This document shows positions 45,818 through 58,800 of a stretch of 60,000 nt of DNA, in pieces. The notes beneath the pieces are model-generated. The model did no database searches. It was not told the DNA's origin and saw only the letters and a program-made list of their open reading frames with translations. Location: contig OU612073.1 in the NCBI GenBank assembly GCA_914767715.1, positions 25,360,001 through 25,420,000 of the forward strand, given 5' to 3'. How positions within the stretch are numbered: position 1 is the stretch's first letter; the number at the start of each line of letters is the position of its first letter. Made by a program: the position numbers and the translations under genes. The DNA is from Membranipora membranacea (taxonomy: Eukaryota > Bryozoa > Gymnolaemata > Cheilostomatida > Membraniporidae).

Positions 45818-46931
45818 GTAGGTAATGTCCTGATGTTGGGCCTTGGATGTTTCTTTTGTGAGTGGGAAGCATTTGATGGTGGATGGCCCAGTATGTTTTA
45901 CGTTGGATGAGGATTATTTCTGCTGTTTTGTGTGGTTTGGGCCTTCACTATCTACGCCTCGCCTGCAGAGCATCCCCCGAATCAGCGATAGAGAACGACA
46001 CTATATAGATTTGTCCATGGAGGGTATTCGGAAGGAATGGTGATATATTAATCTACAAGATCTGCTAGGAGACAAATAAACAATTGGGTCTCAAATTTAT
46101 TCTTATTGCTCTTCTTCAGTAATGAGCTAAGTAACAATACTGCATTGGTTCATCGGATATCATTGAAATTTCCCTCCACTAGAAGTACTCCATTTCACCA
46201 ACAATATTAAAGTGACAGGAAATTCAAAATCAGGGAGAACGGTATCATGAAATATCCACTCAATTTTATACATAAAATTATCATACATAGTTCAAACGTA
46301 TAGGGCGTTGATATGAATTCATAGATTAGTGGTAAAATAGCCAGTGTGGCTTTTTTGTGTGGAGAAATTACATCAATAAACAACTTTGTGTCAATAATTG
46401 GATCAAGCTAAAATTCTGGCAGCTTTTACATTATGCATTGACCGACCTCCCAGTAACAACCTTTCAAAACTCTGGCAAGCTTCTTGACAAATGCTTACAA
46501 GGGGTCGGCTGTAACATTACTGGACTTTTGGACCAATCAAAGATGAGAAATTGTTTCCATCTATGATACATAAATTGCTAAATGCTTGTTCAGGTATAGG
46601 GCATTGTTTTGTATTACTTCAAAAAAATATATAATCGTCATTAATATCATTATAGGCTAAGTGTTATGTTCCTATCTGAGTTTTAGTGGCTACTAATACC
46701 ATCTTTTCTGCTCCCTTTGTAACAGTGTCATCTATAATGAGGGATAACTTGTGACACAGATCCATTTTTACCCCATTCCAGAATGAGTACGTACCATGGA
46801 AGGAAATCATGTCATCTCTAGCTATATGGGCAATCATTGTGGCTCATTTCTGTAATAACTTTGGTAATTACACTCTCATGACAAAATTGCCAGCATTCAT
46901 GAAAGAAGTTTTGCAATTTGACATCAAATCG
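45818..46931 (+). pseudogene. SLC17 (sialin-type) transporter fragment, middle part
   Basis: Exon 45818-46039 reads GNVLMLGLGCFFCEW, GGWPSMFYVG, then a TGA (45908-45910) where the family has a Gly or Phe. It continues FLLFCVVWAFTIYASPAEHP, and an extra C in the run 45974-45978 shifts into PRISDRERHYIDLS. These match the family's TM6 segment and its HPRIS.RE..YI motif. Exon 46782-46931 is intact (50 codons) and reads VPWKEIMSSLAIWAIIVAHF then CNNFGNYTLMTKLPAFMKEV, a clear SLC17 signature. The later exons are not found; non-LTR and satellite DNA follow. With two breaks in one exon it looks like a pseudogene. It may belong to the same gene as 33398-33638, with the lectin gene and gypsy element in between. 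Confidence 0.7.
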
Positions 46932-47689
46932 GTGAGTAAAGCAAAATCCCAAGAGTAATCTACTCAGCCAGCAGCAAAGGATCTCATATTCACTAAAGCA
47001 AAATTTTGAATATAATTCTTGAAGGAAATTTTTAAGAGAACAAATTGGCAAATTAAATGTCATGATATCATCAGGTTTGGGAGAGCATTTTAATAACTTG
47101 CATATTATGATGGATAAACCCATCTCAGAAAGTTTTATTGTTTGAGACAGTATTAAAATCAATCTATTGTATAAATCATATTTATAAATATAAATAGATT
47201 ATAAAAAACATGCTCAAAATATGATTGCCCAATCACTGATTTCCAGCACAGCAGGGTGTAAGGAGAGGGAAGGTGTTATCTGATATCAAAATATCGAAAG
47301 TCAGATTAAAAACCCTCTGCCTGGCCCTTACATCAAAGGCAAGGTGCATCTGGCGACCAGTCTATAAACTGAGTTAACTTGTTAAAAGAAAACTATTTAG
47401 GATGGGACTTCAAGTCTTAAAAAGCTAGTCTCACAAGTAGTTTTCAAGACCTTAGGGTAGTTTCAGCAGTCAAATTTATGGAAGAGAGCAATTTGTCGAT
47501 ACGCGAACTTTGAGTAAAACATAAAAAAAATCTGACCTTCAAAAAAATAATCAAAATTGAATTAACAGTAATTCAGAACCCTTGGTACAGCAGAAAAATA
47601 TTATTTCGTAAGTTGTCTTACCAGATGTAAAGAAGAGATAGCTCACAAAATATTGCAGTGTTAATCGAAATATTTTGTTGCAGCAAAAT
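46932..47689. other. Non-coding stretch
   Basis: AT-rich. I looked for the next SLC17 exon and did not see one. Confidence 0.4.
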
Positions 47690-48242
47690 TGTACCAACTA
47701 GTTCTCTCAGTTTATATCACAGATCACAAAATAACCATGCATACAAGAACTGTGTTGTCAATTTATGTTAAACCTTCTACCCCTACACTTGTTTTAAATG
47801 ATACTGCTATTGCTTTTAGTGATAAAGTTAAATATCTTGGTATATTAGTTGACGATAAGCTGCGTTTTAATGATTATATGCATAGTATAGTTCAACCGCC
47901 TCCCAAAGGATGTATGTAGTCAGGAATTTTGTATTTTTAAGCTCTAAATCACTATCAAAATTGCTTTTTAAAAGTTTTATTGTATCACGAATCTCCTATT
48001 GCTTACCCATTATTTTTAAAAGACTGTTTTCTGCGTCATATCACTCTTATTTTAAACGAAATACTTTTTTAGACAGAGATTTGATTTTTTATTCCAAGTG
48101 TCTTCGCTTTTTCTTGCTTATTCAAAGTGCCAGCAATTACACTGTATTTTGCGACTCATTTTTTCTTTTAATAATGCTGTCAGTGATAGTAATAAAATCC
48201 ATCCATCCAATTATATTCGGCATTTTCAAAAGTGTTTACTGA
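47690..48242 (+). mobile_element. Non-LTR retrotransposon remnant (reverse-transcriptase 3' part)
   Basis: One frame reads VKYLGILVDDKLRFNDYM, the YLG motif and following helix typical of the end of LINE-type reverse transcriptases. Another frame then reads SKSLSKLLFKSFIVSRISYC, with the shift near 47910. It is 5'-truncated, the usual state of such elements. The clade is not resolved. Confidence 0.65.
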
Positions 48243-48284
48243 TTCTTTTTCACAAGGCAGTATAGTTCTATATAGATAATTATG

Positions 48285-51200
48285 TAAAGTTTGTAGCAGA
48301 AAGTGGACATCATGTGTTACTCTATGTTGAGCAGTACGCAGAGTGTGGACATCATGTGGTACTCTATGTAAAGTTTGCAGCAGAGTGTGGACATCATGTG
48401 TTACTCTATGTTAAGTTTGCAGCAGAGTGTGGACATCATGTGGTACTCTATGTAAAGTTTGCAGCAGAGTGTGGACATCATGTGTTACTCTATGTAAAGT
48501 TTGCAGCAGAGTGTGGACATCATGTGGTACTCTATGTAAAGTTTGCAGCAGAGTGTGGACATCATGTGGTACTCTATGTAAAGTTTGCAGCAGAGTGTGG
48601 ACATCATGTGTTACTCTATGTAAAGTTTGCAGCAGAGTGTGGACATCATGTGGTACTCTATGTAAAGTTTGCAGCAGAGTGTGGACATCATGTGTTACTC
48701 TATGTAAAGTTTGCAGCAGAGTGTGGACATCATGTGGTACTCTATGTAAAGTTTGCAGCAGAGTGTGGACATCATGTGTTACTCTATGTAAAGTTTGCAG
48801 CAGAGTGTGGACATCATGTGTTACTCTATGTTAAGTTTGCAGCAGAGTGTGGACATCATGTGTTACTCTATGTAAAGTTTGCAGCAGAGTGTGGACATCA
48901 TGTGGTACTCTATGTAAAGTTTGCAGCAGAGTGTGGACATCATGTGTTACTCTATGTAAAGTTTGCAGCAGAGTGTGGACATCATGTGGTACTCTATGTA
49001 AAGTTTGCAGCAGAGTGTGGACATCATGTGTTACTCTATGTTAAGTTTGCAGCAGAGTGTGGACATCATGTGTTACTCTATGTAAAGTTTGCAGCAGAGT
49101 GTGGACATCATGTGGTACTCTATGTAAAGTTTGCAGCAGAGTGTGGACATCATGTGTTACTCTATGTAAAGTTTGCAGCAGAGTGTGGACATCATGTGGT
49201 ACTCTATGTAAAGTTTGCAGCAGAGTGTGGACATCATGTGTTACTCTATGTTAAGTTTGCAGCAGAGTGTGGCCATCATGTGTTACTCTATGTTAAGTTT
49301 GCAGCAGAGTTTGGACATCATGTGGTACTCTATGTAAAGTTTGCAGCAGAGTGTGGACATCATGTGTTACTCTATGTAAAGTTTGCAGCAGAGTGTGGAC
49401 ATCATGTGGTACTCTATGTAAAGTTTGCAGCAGAGTGCGGACATCATGTGTTACTCTATGTTAAGTTTGCAGCAGAGTGTGGACATCATGTGTTACTCTA
49501 TGTTAAGTTTGCAGCAGAGTTTGGACATCATGTGGTACTCTATGTAAAGTTTGCAGCAGAGTGTGGACATCATGTGTTACTCTATGTTAAGTTTGCAGCA
49601 GAGTGTGGACATCATGTGTTACTCTATGTTAAGTTTGCAGCAGAGTTTGGACATCATGTGGTACTCTATGTAAAGTTTGCAGCAGAGTGTGGACATCATG
49701 TGTTACTCTATGTTGAGCAGTACGCAGAGTGTGGACATCATGTGGTACTCTATGTAAAGTTTGCAGCAGAGTGTGGACATCTTGTGGTACTCTATGTAAA
49801 GTTTGCAGCAGAGTGTGGACATCTTGTGTTACTCTATGTAAAGTTTGCAGCAGAGTGTGGACATCATGTGTTACTCTATGTAAAGTTTGTAGCAGAGTGT
49901 GGACATCTTGTGTTACTCTATGTAAAGTTTGTAGCAGAAAGTGGACATCATGTGTTACTCTATGTTGAGCAGTACGCAGAGTGTGGACATGATGTGGTAC
50001 TCTATTTAAAGTCTGCAGCAGAGTGTGGACATTATGTGGTACTCTATGTAAAGTTTGCAGCAGAGTGTGGACATCATGTGGTACTCTATGTAAAGTTTGC
50101 AGCAGAGTGTGGACATCTTGTGTTACTCTATGTAAAGTTTGTAGCAGAGTGTGGACATCTTGTGTTACTCTATGTAAAGTTTGTAGCAGAGTGTGGACAT
50201 CTTGTGTTACTCTATGTAAAGTTTGTAGCAGAAAGTGGACATCATGTGTTACTCTATGTTGAGCAGTACGCAGAGTGTGGACATCATGTGGTACTCTATG
50301 TAAAGTTTGCAGCAGAGTGTGGACATCATGTGTTACTCTATGTAAAGTTTGCAGCAGAGTGTGGACATCATGTGTTACTCTATGTAAAGTTTGCAGCAGA
50401 GTGTGGACATCTTGTGTTACTCTATGTAAAGTTTGCAGCAGAGTGTGGACATCATATGTTACTCTATGTTGAGCAGTACGCAGAGTGTGGACATCATGTG
50501 GTACTCTATGTAAAGTTTGCAGCAGAGTGTGGACATCTTGTGGTACTCTATGTAAAGTTTGCAGCAGAGTGTGGACATCATGTGTTACTCTATGTAAAGT
50601 TTGTAGCAGAAAGTGGACATCATGTGATACTCTATGTTGAGCAGTACGCAGAGTGTGGACATCATGTGGTACTCTATGTAAAGTTTGCAGCAGAGTGTGG
50701 ACATCTTGTGTTACTCTATGTAAAGTTTGTAGCAGAAAGTGGACATCATGTGTTACTCTATGTTGAGCAGTACGCAGAGTGTGGACATCATGTGGTACTC
50801 TATGTAAAGTTTGCAGCAGAGTGTGGACATCTTGTGGTACTCTATGTAAAGTTTGCAGCAGAGTGTGGACATCATGTGTTACTCTATGTAAAGTTTGTAG
50901 CAGAAAGTGGACATCATGTGTTACTCTATGTTGAGCAGTACGCAGAGTGTGGACATCATGTGTTACTTTATGTAAAGTTTGCAGCAGAGTGTGGACATCT
51001 TGTGTTACTTTATGTAAAGTTTGTAGCAGAGTGTGGACATCTTGTGTTACTCTATGTAAAGTTTGTAGCAGAAAGTGGACATCATGTGTTACTCTATGTT
51101 GAGCAGTACGCAGAGTGTGGACATCATGTGTTACTCTATGTAAAGTTTGCAGCAGAGTGTGGACATCTTGTGTTACTCTATGTAAAGTTTGTAGCAGAGT

Positions 51201-54200
51201 GTGGACATCTTGTGTTACTCTATGTAAAGTTTGTAGCAGAAAGTGGACATCATGTGTTACTCTATGTTGAGCAGTACGCAGAGTGTGGACATCATGTGGT
51301 ACTCTAAGTAAAGTTTGTAGCAGATAGTGGACATCATGTGGTACTCTATGTAAAGTTTGCAGCAGAGTGTGGACATCATGTGTTACTCTATGTAAAGTTT
51401 GTAGCAGAAAGTGGACATCATGTGTTACTCTATGTTGAGCAGTACGCAGAGTGTGGACATCATGTGTTACTCTATGTAAAGTTTGCAGCAGAGTGTGGAC
51501 ATCTTGTGTTACTCTATGTAAAGTTTGTAGCAGAGTGTGGACATCATGTGGTACTCTATGTAAAGTTTGCAGCAGAGTGTGGACATCATGTGTTACTCTA
51601 TGTAAAGTTTGCAGCAGAGTGTGGACATCATGTGGTACTCTATGTAAAGTTTGCAGCAGAGTGTGGACATCATGTGTTACTCTATGTTAAGTTTGCAGCA
51701 GAGTGTGGCCATCATGTGTTACTCTATGTTAAGTTTGCAGCAGAGTTTGGACATCATGTGGTACTCTATGTAAAGTTTGCAGCAGAGTGTGGACATCATG
51801 TGTTACTCTATGTAAAGTTTGCAGCAGAGTGTGGACATCATGTGGTACTCTATGTAAAGTTTGCAGCAGAGTGCGGACATCATGTGTTACTCTATGTTAA
51901 GTTTGCAGCAGAGTGTGGACATCATGTGTTACTCTATGTTAAGTTTGCAGCAGAGTTTGGACATCATGTGGTACTCTATGTAAAGTTTGCAGCAGAGTGT
52001 GGACATCATGTGTTACTCTATGTTAAGTTTGCAGCAGAGTGTGGACATCATGTGTTACTCTATGTTAAGTTTGCAGCAGAGTTTGGACATCATGTGGTAC
52101 TCTATGTAAAGTTTGCAGCAGAGTGTGGACATCATGTGTTACTCTATGTTGAGCAGTACGCAGAGTGTGGACATCATGTGGTACTCTATGTAAAGTTTGC
52201 AGCAGAGTGTGGACATCTTGTGTTACTCTATGTAAAGTTTGTAGCAGAAAGTGGACATCATGTGTTACTCTATGTTGAGCAGTACGCAGAGTGTGGACAT
52301 CATGTGGTACTCTATGTAAAGTTTGCAGCAGAGTGTGGACATCTTGTGGTACTCTATGTAAAGTTTGCAGCAGAGTGTGGACATCATGTGTTACTCTATG
52401 TAAAGTTTGTAGCAGAAAGTGGACATCATGTGTTACTCTATGTTGAGCAGTACGCAGAGTGTGGACATCATGTGTTACTTTATGTAAAGTTTGCAGCAGA
52501 GTGTGGACATCTTGTGTTACTTTATGTAAAGTTTGTAGCAGAGTGTGGACATCTTGTGTTACTCTATGTAAAGTTTGTAGCAGAAAGTGGACATCATGTG
52601 TTACTCTATGTTGAGCAGTACGCAGAGTGTGGACATCATGTGTTACTCTATGTAAAGTTTGCAGCAGAGTGTGGACATCTTGTGTTACTCTATGTAAAGT
52701 TTGTAGCAGAGTGTGGACATCTTGTGTTACTCTATGTAAAGTTTGTAGCAGAAAGTGGACATCATGTGTTACTCTATGTTGAGCAGTACGCAGAGTGTGG
52801 ACATCATGTGGTACTCTAAGTAAAGTTTGTAGCAGATAGTGGACATCATGTGGTACTCTATGTAAAGTTTGCAGCAGAGTGTGGACATCATGTGTTACTC
52901 TATGTAAAGTTTGTAGCAGACAGTGGACATCATGTGTTACTCTATGTTGAGCAGTACGCAGAGTGTGGACATCATGTGTTACTCTATGTAAAGTTTGCAG
53001 CAGAGTGTGGACATCTTGTGTTACTCTATGTAAAGTTTGTAGCAGAGTGTGGACATCATGTGGTACTCTATGTAAAGTTTGCAGCAGAGTGTGGACATCA
53101 TGTGGTACTCTATGTAAAGTTTGCAGCAGAGTGTGGACATCATGTGTTACTCTATGTAAAGTTTGTAGCAGAGTGTGGACATCATGTGGTACTCTATGTA
53201 AAGTTTGCAGCAGAGTGTGGACATCATGTGGTACTCTATGTAAAGTTTGCAGCAGAGTGTGGACATCTTGTGTTACGCTATGTAAAGTTTGTAGCAGAAA
53301 GTGGACATCATGTGTTACTCTATGTTGAGCAGTACGCAGAGTGTGGACATCATGTGTTACTCTATGTAAAGTTTGCAGCAGAGTGTGGACATCATGTGGT
53401 ACTCTATGTAAAGTTTGCAGCAGAGTGTGGACATCTTGTGTTACTCTATGTAAAGTTTGTAGCAGAGTGTGGACATCATGTGGTACTCTATGTAAAGTTT
53501 GCAGCAGAGTGTGGACATCATGTGGTACTCTATGTAAAGTTTGCAGCAGAGTGTGGACATCTTGTGTTACTCTATGTAAAGTTTGCAGCAGAGTGTGGAC
53601 ATCATGTGGTACTCTATGTATAGTTTGCAGCAGAGTGTGGACATCTTGTGTTACTCTATGTAAAGTTTGTAGCAGAAAGTGGACATCATGTGTTACTCTA
53701 TGTTGAGCAGTACGCAGAGTGTGGACATCATGTGGTACTCTATGTAAAGTTTGTAGCAGAGTGTGGACATCATGTGGTACTCTATGTAAAGTTTGCAGCA
53801 GAGTGTGGACATCATGTGGTACTCTATGTAAAGTTTGCAGCAGAGTGTGGACATCATGTGGTACTCTATGTAAAGTTTGCAGCAGAGTGTGGACATCTTG
53901 TGTTACTCTATGTAAAGTTTGCAGCAGAGTGTGGACATCTTGTGTTACTCTATGTAAAGTTTGCAGCAGAGTGTGGACATCATGTGTTACTCTATGTTGA
54001 GCAGTACGCAGAGTGTGGACATCATGTGTTACTCTATGTAAAGTTTGTAGCAGAAAGTGGACATCATGTGTTACTCTATGTTGAGCAGTACGCAGAGTGT
54101 GGACATCATGTGGTACTCTATGTAAAGTTTGCAGCAGAGTGTGGACATCATGTGGTACTCTATGTAAAGTTTGCAGCAGAGTGTGGACATCTTGTGTTAC

Positions 54201-54552
54201 TCTATGTAAAGTTTGCAGCAGAGTGTGGACATCTTGTGTTACTCTATGTAAAGTTTGCAGCAGAGTGTGGACATCATGTGTTACTCTATGTTGAGCAGTA
54301 CGCAGAGTGTGGACATCATGTGTTACTCTTTGTAATGTTTGTAGCAGAGTGTGGACATCATGTGGTACTCTATGTAAAGTTTGCAGCAGAGTGTGGACAT
54401 CTTGTGTTACTCTATGTTGAGCAGTACGCAGAGTGTGGACATCATGTGGTACTCTATGTAAAGTTTGCAGCAGAGTGTGGACATCATGTGGTACTCTATG
54501 TAAAGTTTGCAGCAGAGTGTGGACATCATGTGTTACTCTATGTTGAGCAGTA
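48285..54552. repeat. 42-bp satellite, about 149 monomers, with higher-order repeats
   Basis: The basic unit is GTACTCTATGTAAAGTTTGC then AGCAGAGTGTGGACATCATG TG. Variants include GTTGAGCAGTACGCAGAG in the middle, CATCTTGTG, GTAGCAGAAAG and TATGTTAAG. Monomer length stays at 42 bp, so one forward frame (LYVKFAAECGHHV) is open over the whole array except for TAA at 51305 and 52817 and TAG at 53621. The two TAA copies are exactly 1512 bp (36 monomers) apart. The rare GGCCATC and GTGCGGAC variants recur 2436 bp (58 monomers) apart. The reverse strand and other forward frames are also largely open, so open frames here are a composition effect and no protein is claimed. Confidence 0.97.
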
Positions 54553-54687
54553 TGTGATATTTGTTGCCTCCTCAATTCAACTAAACAGTGCAGTGCTAGA
54601 GTTTGGCCTGAAAAAATACTGGACATGTACGATCTATGGGTGTATACGCTGCATCAGGTGGATTTAGCATTGTTTTTATTATCCTAC

Positions 54688-54751
54688 TACAATAGACTGA
54701 GTAAGTAGTACAATAGACTGAGTAAGTATTACAATAGACTGAGTAAGAAGT
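54688..54751. repeat. 21-bp tandem repeat, three copies
   Basis: TACAATAGACTGAGTAAGTA-like units directly after the 42-bp satellite flank. Confidence 0.85.
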
Positions 54752-54804
54752 ATATATCAGTGATTATTCCTTTGTGAAGTACTAAATTTCAACACTGATC
54801 ATTT

Positions 54805-55245
54805 TGGTTTGAGCCCACACCGGGTTCCGGGATGGAGCACCATCCGCTTGTGCTCTGAGAGCTTTTCTCGCCACAAGGAAGGGCTAAATATGCATATTTC
54901 ATCCAAAACAATTTCATGTTTGTCCTTTGTACTAGGACTAAAATATAAAACTGAGATGAAATACACTTTAAACACTTACCATCAACACATGGGCTCCTGG
55001 GACTTACATGCCCTAACTTTGCCAATGTCCAGTATCAACCACCTTATTGACAATAATGGTCTGAATTTCAATACAACGGGTAAATTTGTTAACGTTATTG
55101 AATAACACAACTCCTTTTAATTTTCTGTGCAAAAACATTACCAGTAACTAATCAGTGAGAATTATAGAAAGTTGGAAGTCGGCAAAAGTGGGTGTGGAAA
55201 TCTGGAGGGTCCCACCTATAAAGGTAAACTTGGCAAGTATGTGAA
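54805..55245. repeat. Dispersed repeat, copy 2
   Basis: Same block order as 23480-23850. The block GAAAGTTGGAAGTCGGCAAA to GGAGGGTCCCACCT is almost identical. Confidence 0.7.
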
Positions 55246-55820
55246 GATTTAATTTTTCTTTTTTTGACCAGGAATATTTTTGGCCTTTGAGATATGGCTG
55301 GTCTAACCGCCTTTCTTGCCATAAGTTATAGTCTGCTGAAGTACAATATATATTTCTAGTTTCTGCGGACACAGAGGTTACGCTTCAATCATCTCTGGTG
55401 CCCAGTTGGAGCAGACATGGCTCAATGTACCTCAGGTGCAGCATATCAAAGAATGATGGTGGCGATGAACTATTGCAGAAATCACAAACGTAACTAGTAA
55501 CTTAGCCTTAGATCTATGGTTTTATCAGGCACATGAATTAAACTGAGGTGCCCCCGTCCATGTTTTTAGTTTAAAATGTTTTCTGTTTTAAATTGATGTC
55601 AAATCTCAATGAATTTCGGTTTAAATATTTGATGCTGTTAGCTCTTACTCAGAGTTCATTTACAAATCCACACCTCACTCCTCTTAGGATTGTTTCAGAG
55701 CTCAGTCTATTGCTTCAAAACTTAAAGATGGATGGCTACTGCTACTGCTTGCAGATTCCATCACATTTATCAATGACAGACAAATAAGCATAATATGAAT
55801 AGTATATTTTATGATTTCAG
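55246..55820. other. Region upstream of the LamG-like gene exons
   Basis: A possible exon near 55366-55434 (FCGHRGYASIISGAQL, then EQTWLNVPQ before GTGCAG) is suggestive but unconfirmed. Nothing else is supported. Confidence 0.3.
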
Positions 55821-58800
55821 AGTAATGCTCAAAGCCCTTTCAAACCAGCATGACCCTCGTCATGCATATGGGAATGATATTGGTCACTATATCCTACCAT
55901 TGAGCTGTGGCAATGGGAATAGGACCTCATGTCCAGAATTTATCTCTGAAAGCTCTCAGTCCAAAAAATTTGGTACTGTAAGTATCATACAATCATCAAC
56001 TCATGGCTTTGGAAGATTGCAGTCTAAAGTGCTGCAGTTTCTCCTAAATTTTCTTTTGTGGTAAAACCATATTATCATCCATGTTATTTGGTAATGAACT
56101 TTCAAAATTCAATAAACGATTTGCGGTAACATGCGTTTCATTGGCTCCTACTTTTAGACTGCTATTGGTACTATAAGTATCATGCGATCATAAAATTATA
56201 AGTTTAAAAAAAAATTGAGATCTATTGCTTTAATCGGTGCTGCAGTATCTCCCATATTTTCTTCTGTGGCCAAATATTGACTCATTATTGGTTATAAACC
56301 TTAGAATTTTATGAATATTTAGCATTAATATGTGTCTAGTTGGCTCCTGCTGCTTTTAGACTGTCATTGGGAGCTGTGATTTTTTGGTACAATGCACAAA
56401 AAAGGTTAAAATAGTGTCACTAAAAGCTCAAATACTGGACCATAATTTCCTGAACCTGCTCATGTTCAAATGTGTACTACAACAAGATGGGAAATCAATG
56501 GCTGAGAGCAGATCAAGATTGTTACACCCTGCGTGTAAGTCATGGACATATCCATGTAAAAATAACCAGATATATTTTACTATGGTAGAATAGACTCAAC
56601 TTCTCTCTCTAGCTTTCAGTCTTTTCAATGAGAAAACCATTGGATTATGGCATTTGTTTCATTGACAAACAGATTAACGTTTTGAACTTTCCATTTCATT
56701 TAAACTCACTGGTTATAGAAATATCGTTTAATCACAATACCTAAGCTATTATGATACTCAATACAATTTGATTTTCATGTTTTAGCTTTCTGCGAGGGGT
56801 ATGATAAAGTTTTTCAGTTTGGGGGTATGACAAACAAACGACAATATGTGACAGAGTCCTCCAGCAGCATACCAGACTTTGGCAGTGACTCATCTCTGCT
56901 TGTAGGTGATTCTTTTTATCTACATTTAATAGTTATTATAGCTGTCTCTTTGGGGTGTGTGGGAGAGATCATTTCATCAGCCCAGCCTGGCCAAAAATGC
57001 ACCAATAAAGCAAGCTTCCTAGCCTCCACAATTAATTTATCCAGTATGTTTTCTCACTGAATTTCAGAGTAAAGAAGCTAAGATTGTGTGGTATCCTTCA
57101 TCGACTATATGCTTATGGTTAAGGATCCTAAAACCTCACAGTAAAGTACCAGTATCTATTCTCTCAACATTTACTAAAAGAGTAAAGATTATGCCGGGAC
57201 GCAATCCTTCACAGAATGAGCTGTCAGTACTCATCATTACTATACTATGGCCATTTCAAATAAGATGGAATTATCATTCTAGATCAAGCGGATTGTCAGT
57301 TTTGAATTATCTAATACTGTGACTACAAATTGTATCATGTTCAAACCTTACTGATATCTCCATGGATCAAGAATTGTTGAAATCACAGAGAATATTCAGT
57401 TTTCTTGATATATGCTACAATTTTTTTTCTGACTGATTTTAAAATGAATGTATCATGATGACATTTGAGTTACCTAAATGAGTTTATTTCTTTTTTAGAA
57501 ATGAGTATCAGTTCACAATATCATTTGATGAGCAATTCACACGGCTAGATATACGCTTTGGCCTAACCATCTCATTCTTCCTGAGGGACTGGTTACAAAG
57601 AACAGTTTCTTTATATTCTAAGTCTACCTATGATTGGAGCATACTGTCTCGAGATAAGGGTTGGCATTTGCTCTGCCTCTCTTATGATGTGCGACGCAAC
57701 CCGAAAACTGTGAGTAATGTTCTGGGTGTATATAGCAAAGTGCAACAAAAATCTTACTCTATCCAATCGTGAGAAATGATTCAATGGGCCCTTCAAAATA
57801 AATTACAAGTTATATGCTCAAATATTGAAAGATTTCATTTCAACCCGTAGTATGGCAGGGTGCTTCTGTTCCCTTCTTTTTCTGATAGGCAGAAATCTTA
57901 ATAAGTAAATTTTGCGGTTGCCCATAAACAAATAACTAGACAGTAAAATACTCATTACACCTGAACAATAAAAGGTGCATTTTGTCTATGAGTGAGCAAA
58001 GTTAGCTGCTATCTTTCAATCATGAATCTGTGAGAGTGGTACTCTTCTGGAGTAATGATAGGCTGAGCCTGACTCCTGAAAATGATGAGACGAATTCTTA
58101 TTGTAGGACATGAAATACAACCGTAAGGGTAACTTGTAACTTTTTTTGCAGATCAAAGGATTCTTTGATGGCCAATTTGTGGCTCTAGGTATTCTCAAGA
58201 ATATAAATTATAAGTTTCCAGACAAGACAAGTTGGGGTGAGTTGGTACAAATGGAAGGGTCCATTCATTATAAAACTAGTATGGAAGTGCTCATACTTTT
58301 GAGCTAATGAAACCTCATTGTCCTGGCTGTCAGTTATATGGGTACCTCACCTGCAGTCACCTATGTCCATGAAACAATAGCTCCCTATATTATCTGGTCA
58401 TGTGTTGAGCGGATTAGAGATGAGGAGGTGTAAGTACCCAATTAGAAAACAGGTATCGACACAAATAGTTCTCATAGTCACAGAATATTCTTCATTCTAA
58501 CATAAGATAACCACCAGGTATTCAAGGCAGGCCTAGCTTCACATTTTTGGCGTGATGGTGCCTCAGCTTGATACATGTCAATTAGTTGCTCTTTGAATAA
58601 AATGCAGTATGTCATCATTTTTGTGTGCTATATTAAAATTTGTGATTTGATGAAATGGTTTTTATGTTGCTACTTTATGCGTCCAGTGAGTGGTTTTCTT
58701 CAGCCTCAAAAATTATGAGTGTTGGCTGTATTGTCTTACTTATAACAAAATAATGCTACTTAGGCGTATAAAACCATGGAGGTTGCTACTAATACTTTCT

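Noticed and set aside
48314-51307. A 997-codon open frame as a real repeat protein
   Set aside because: The 42-bp unit has no stop in several frames on both strands; there is no start context, splice signals or non-repeat domain.
52065-54626. An 853-codon minus-strand open frame
   Set aside because: It is the reverse of the same satellite and a shadow of the repeat.
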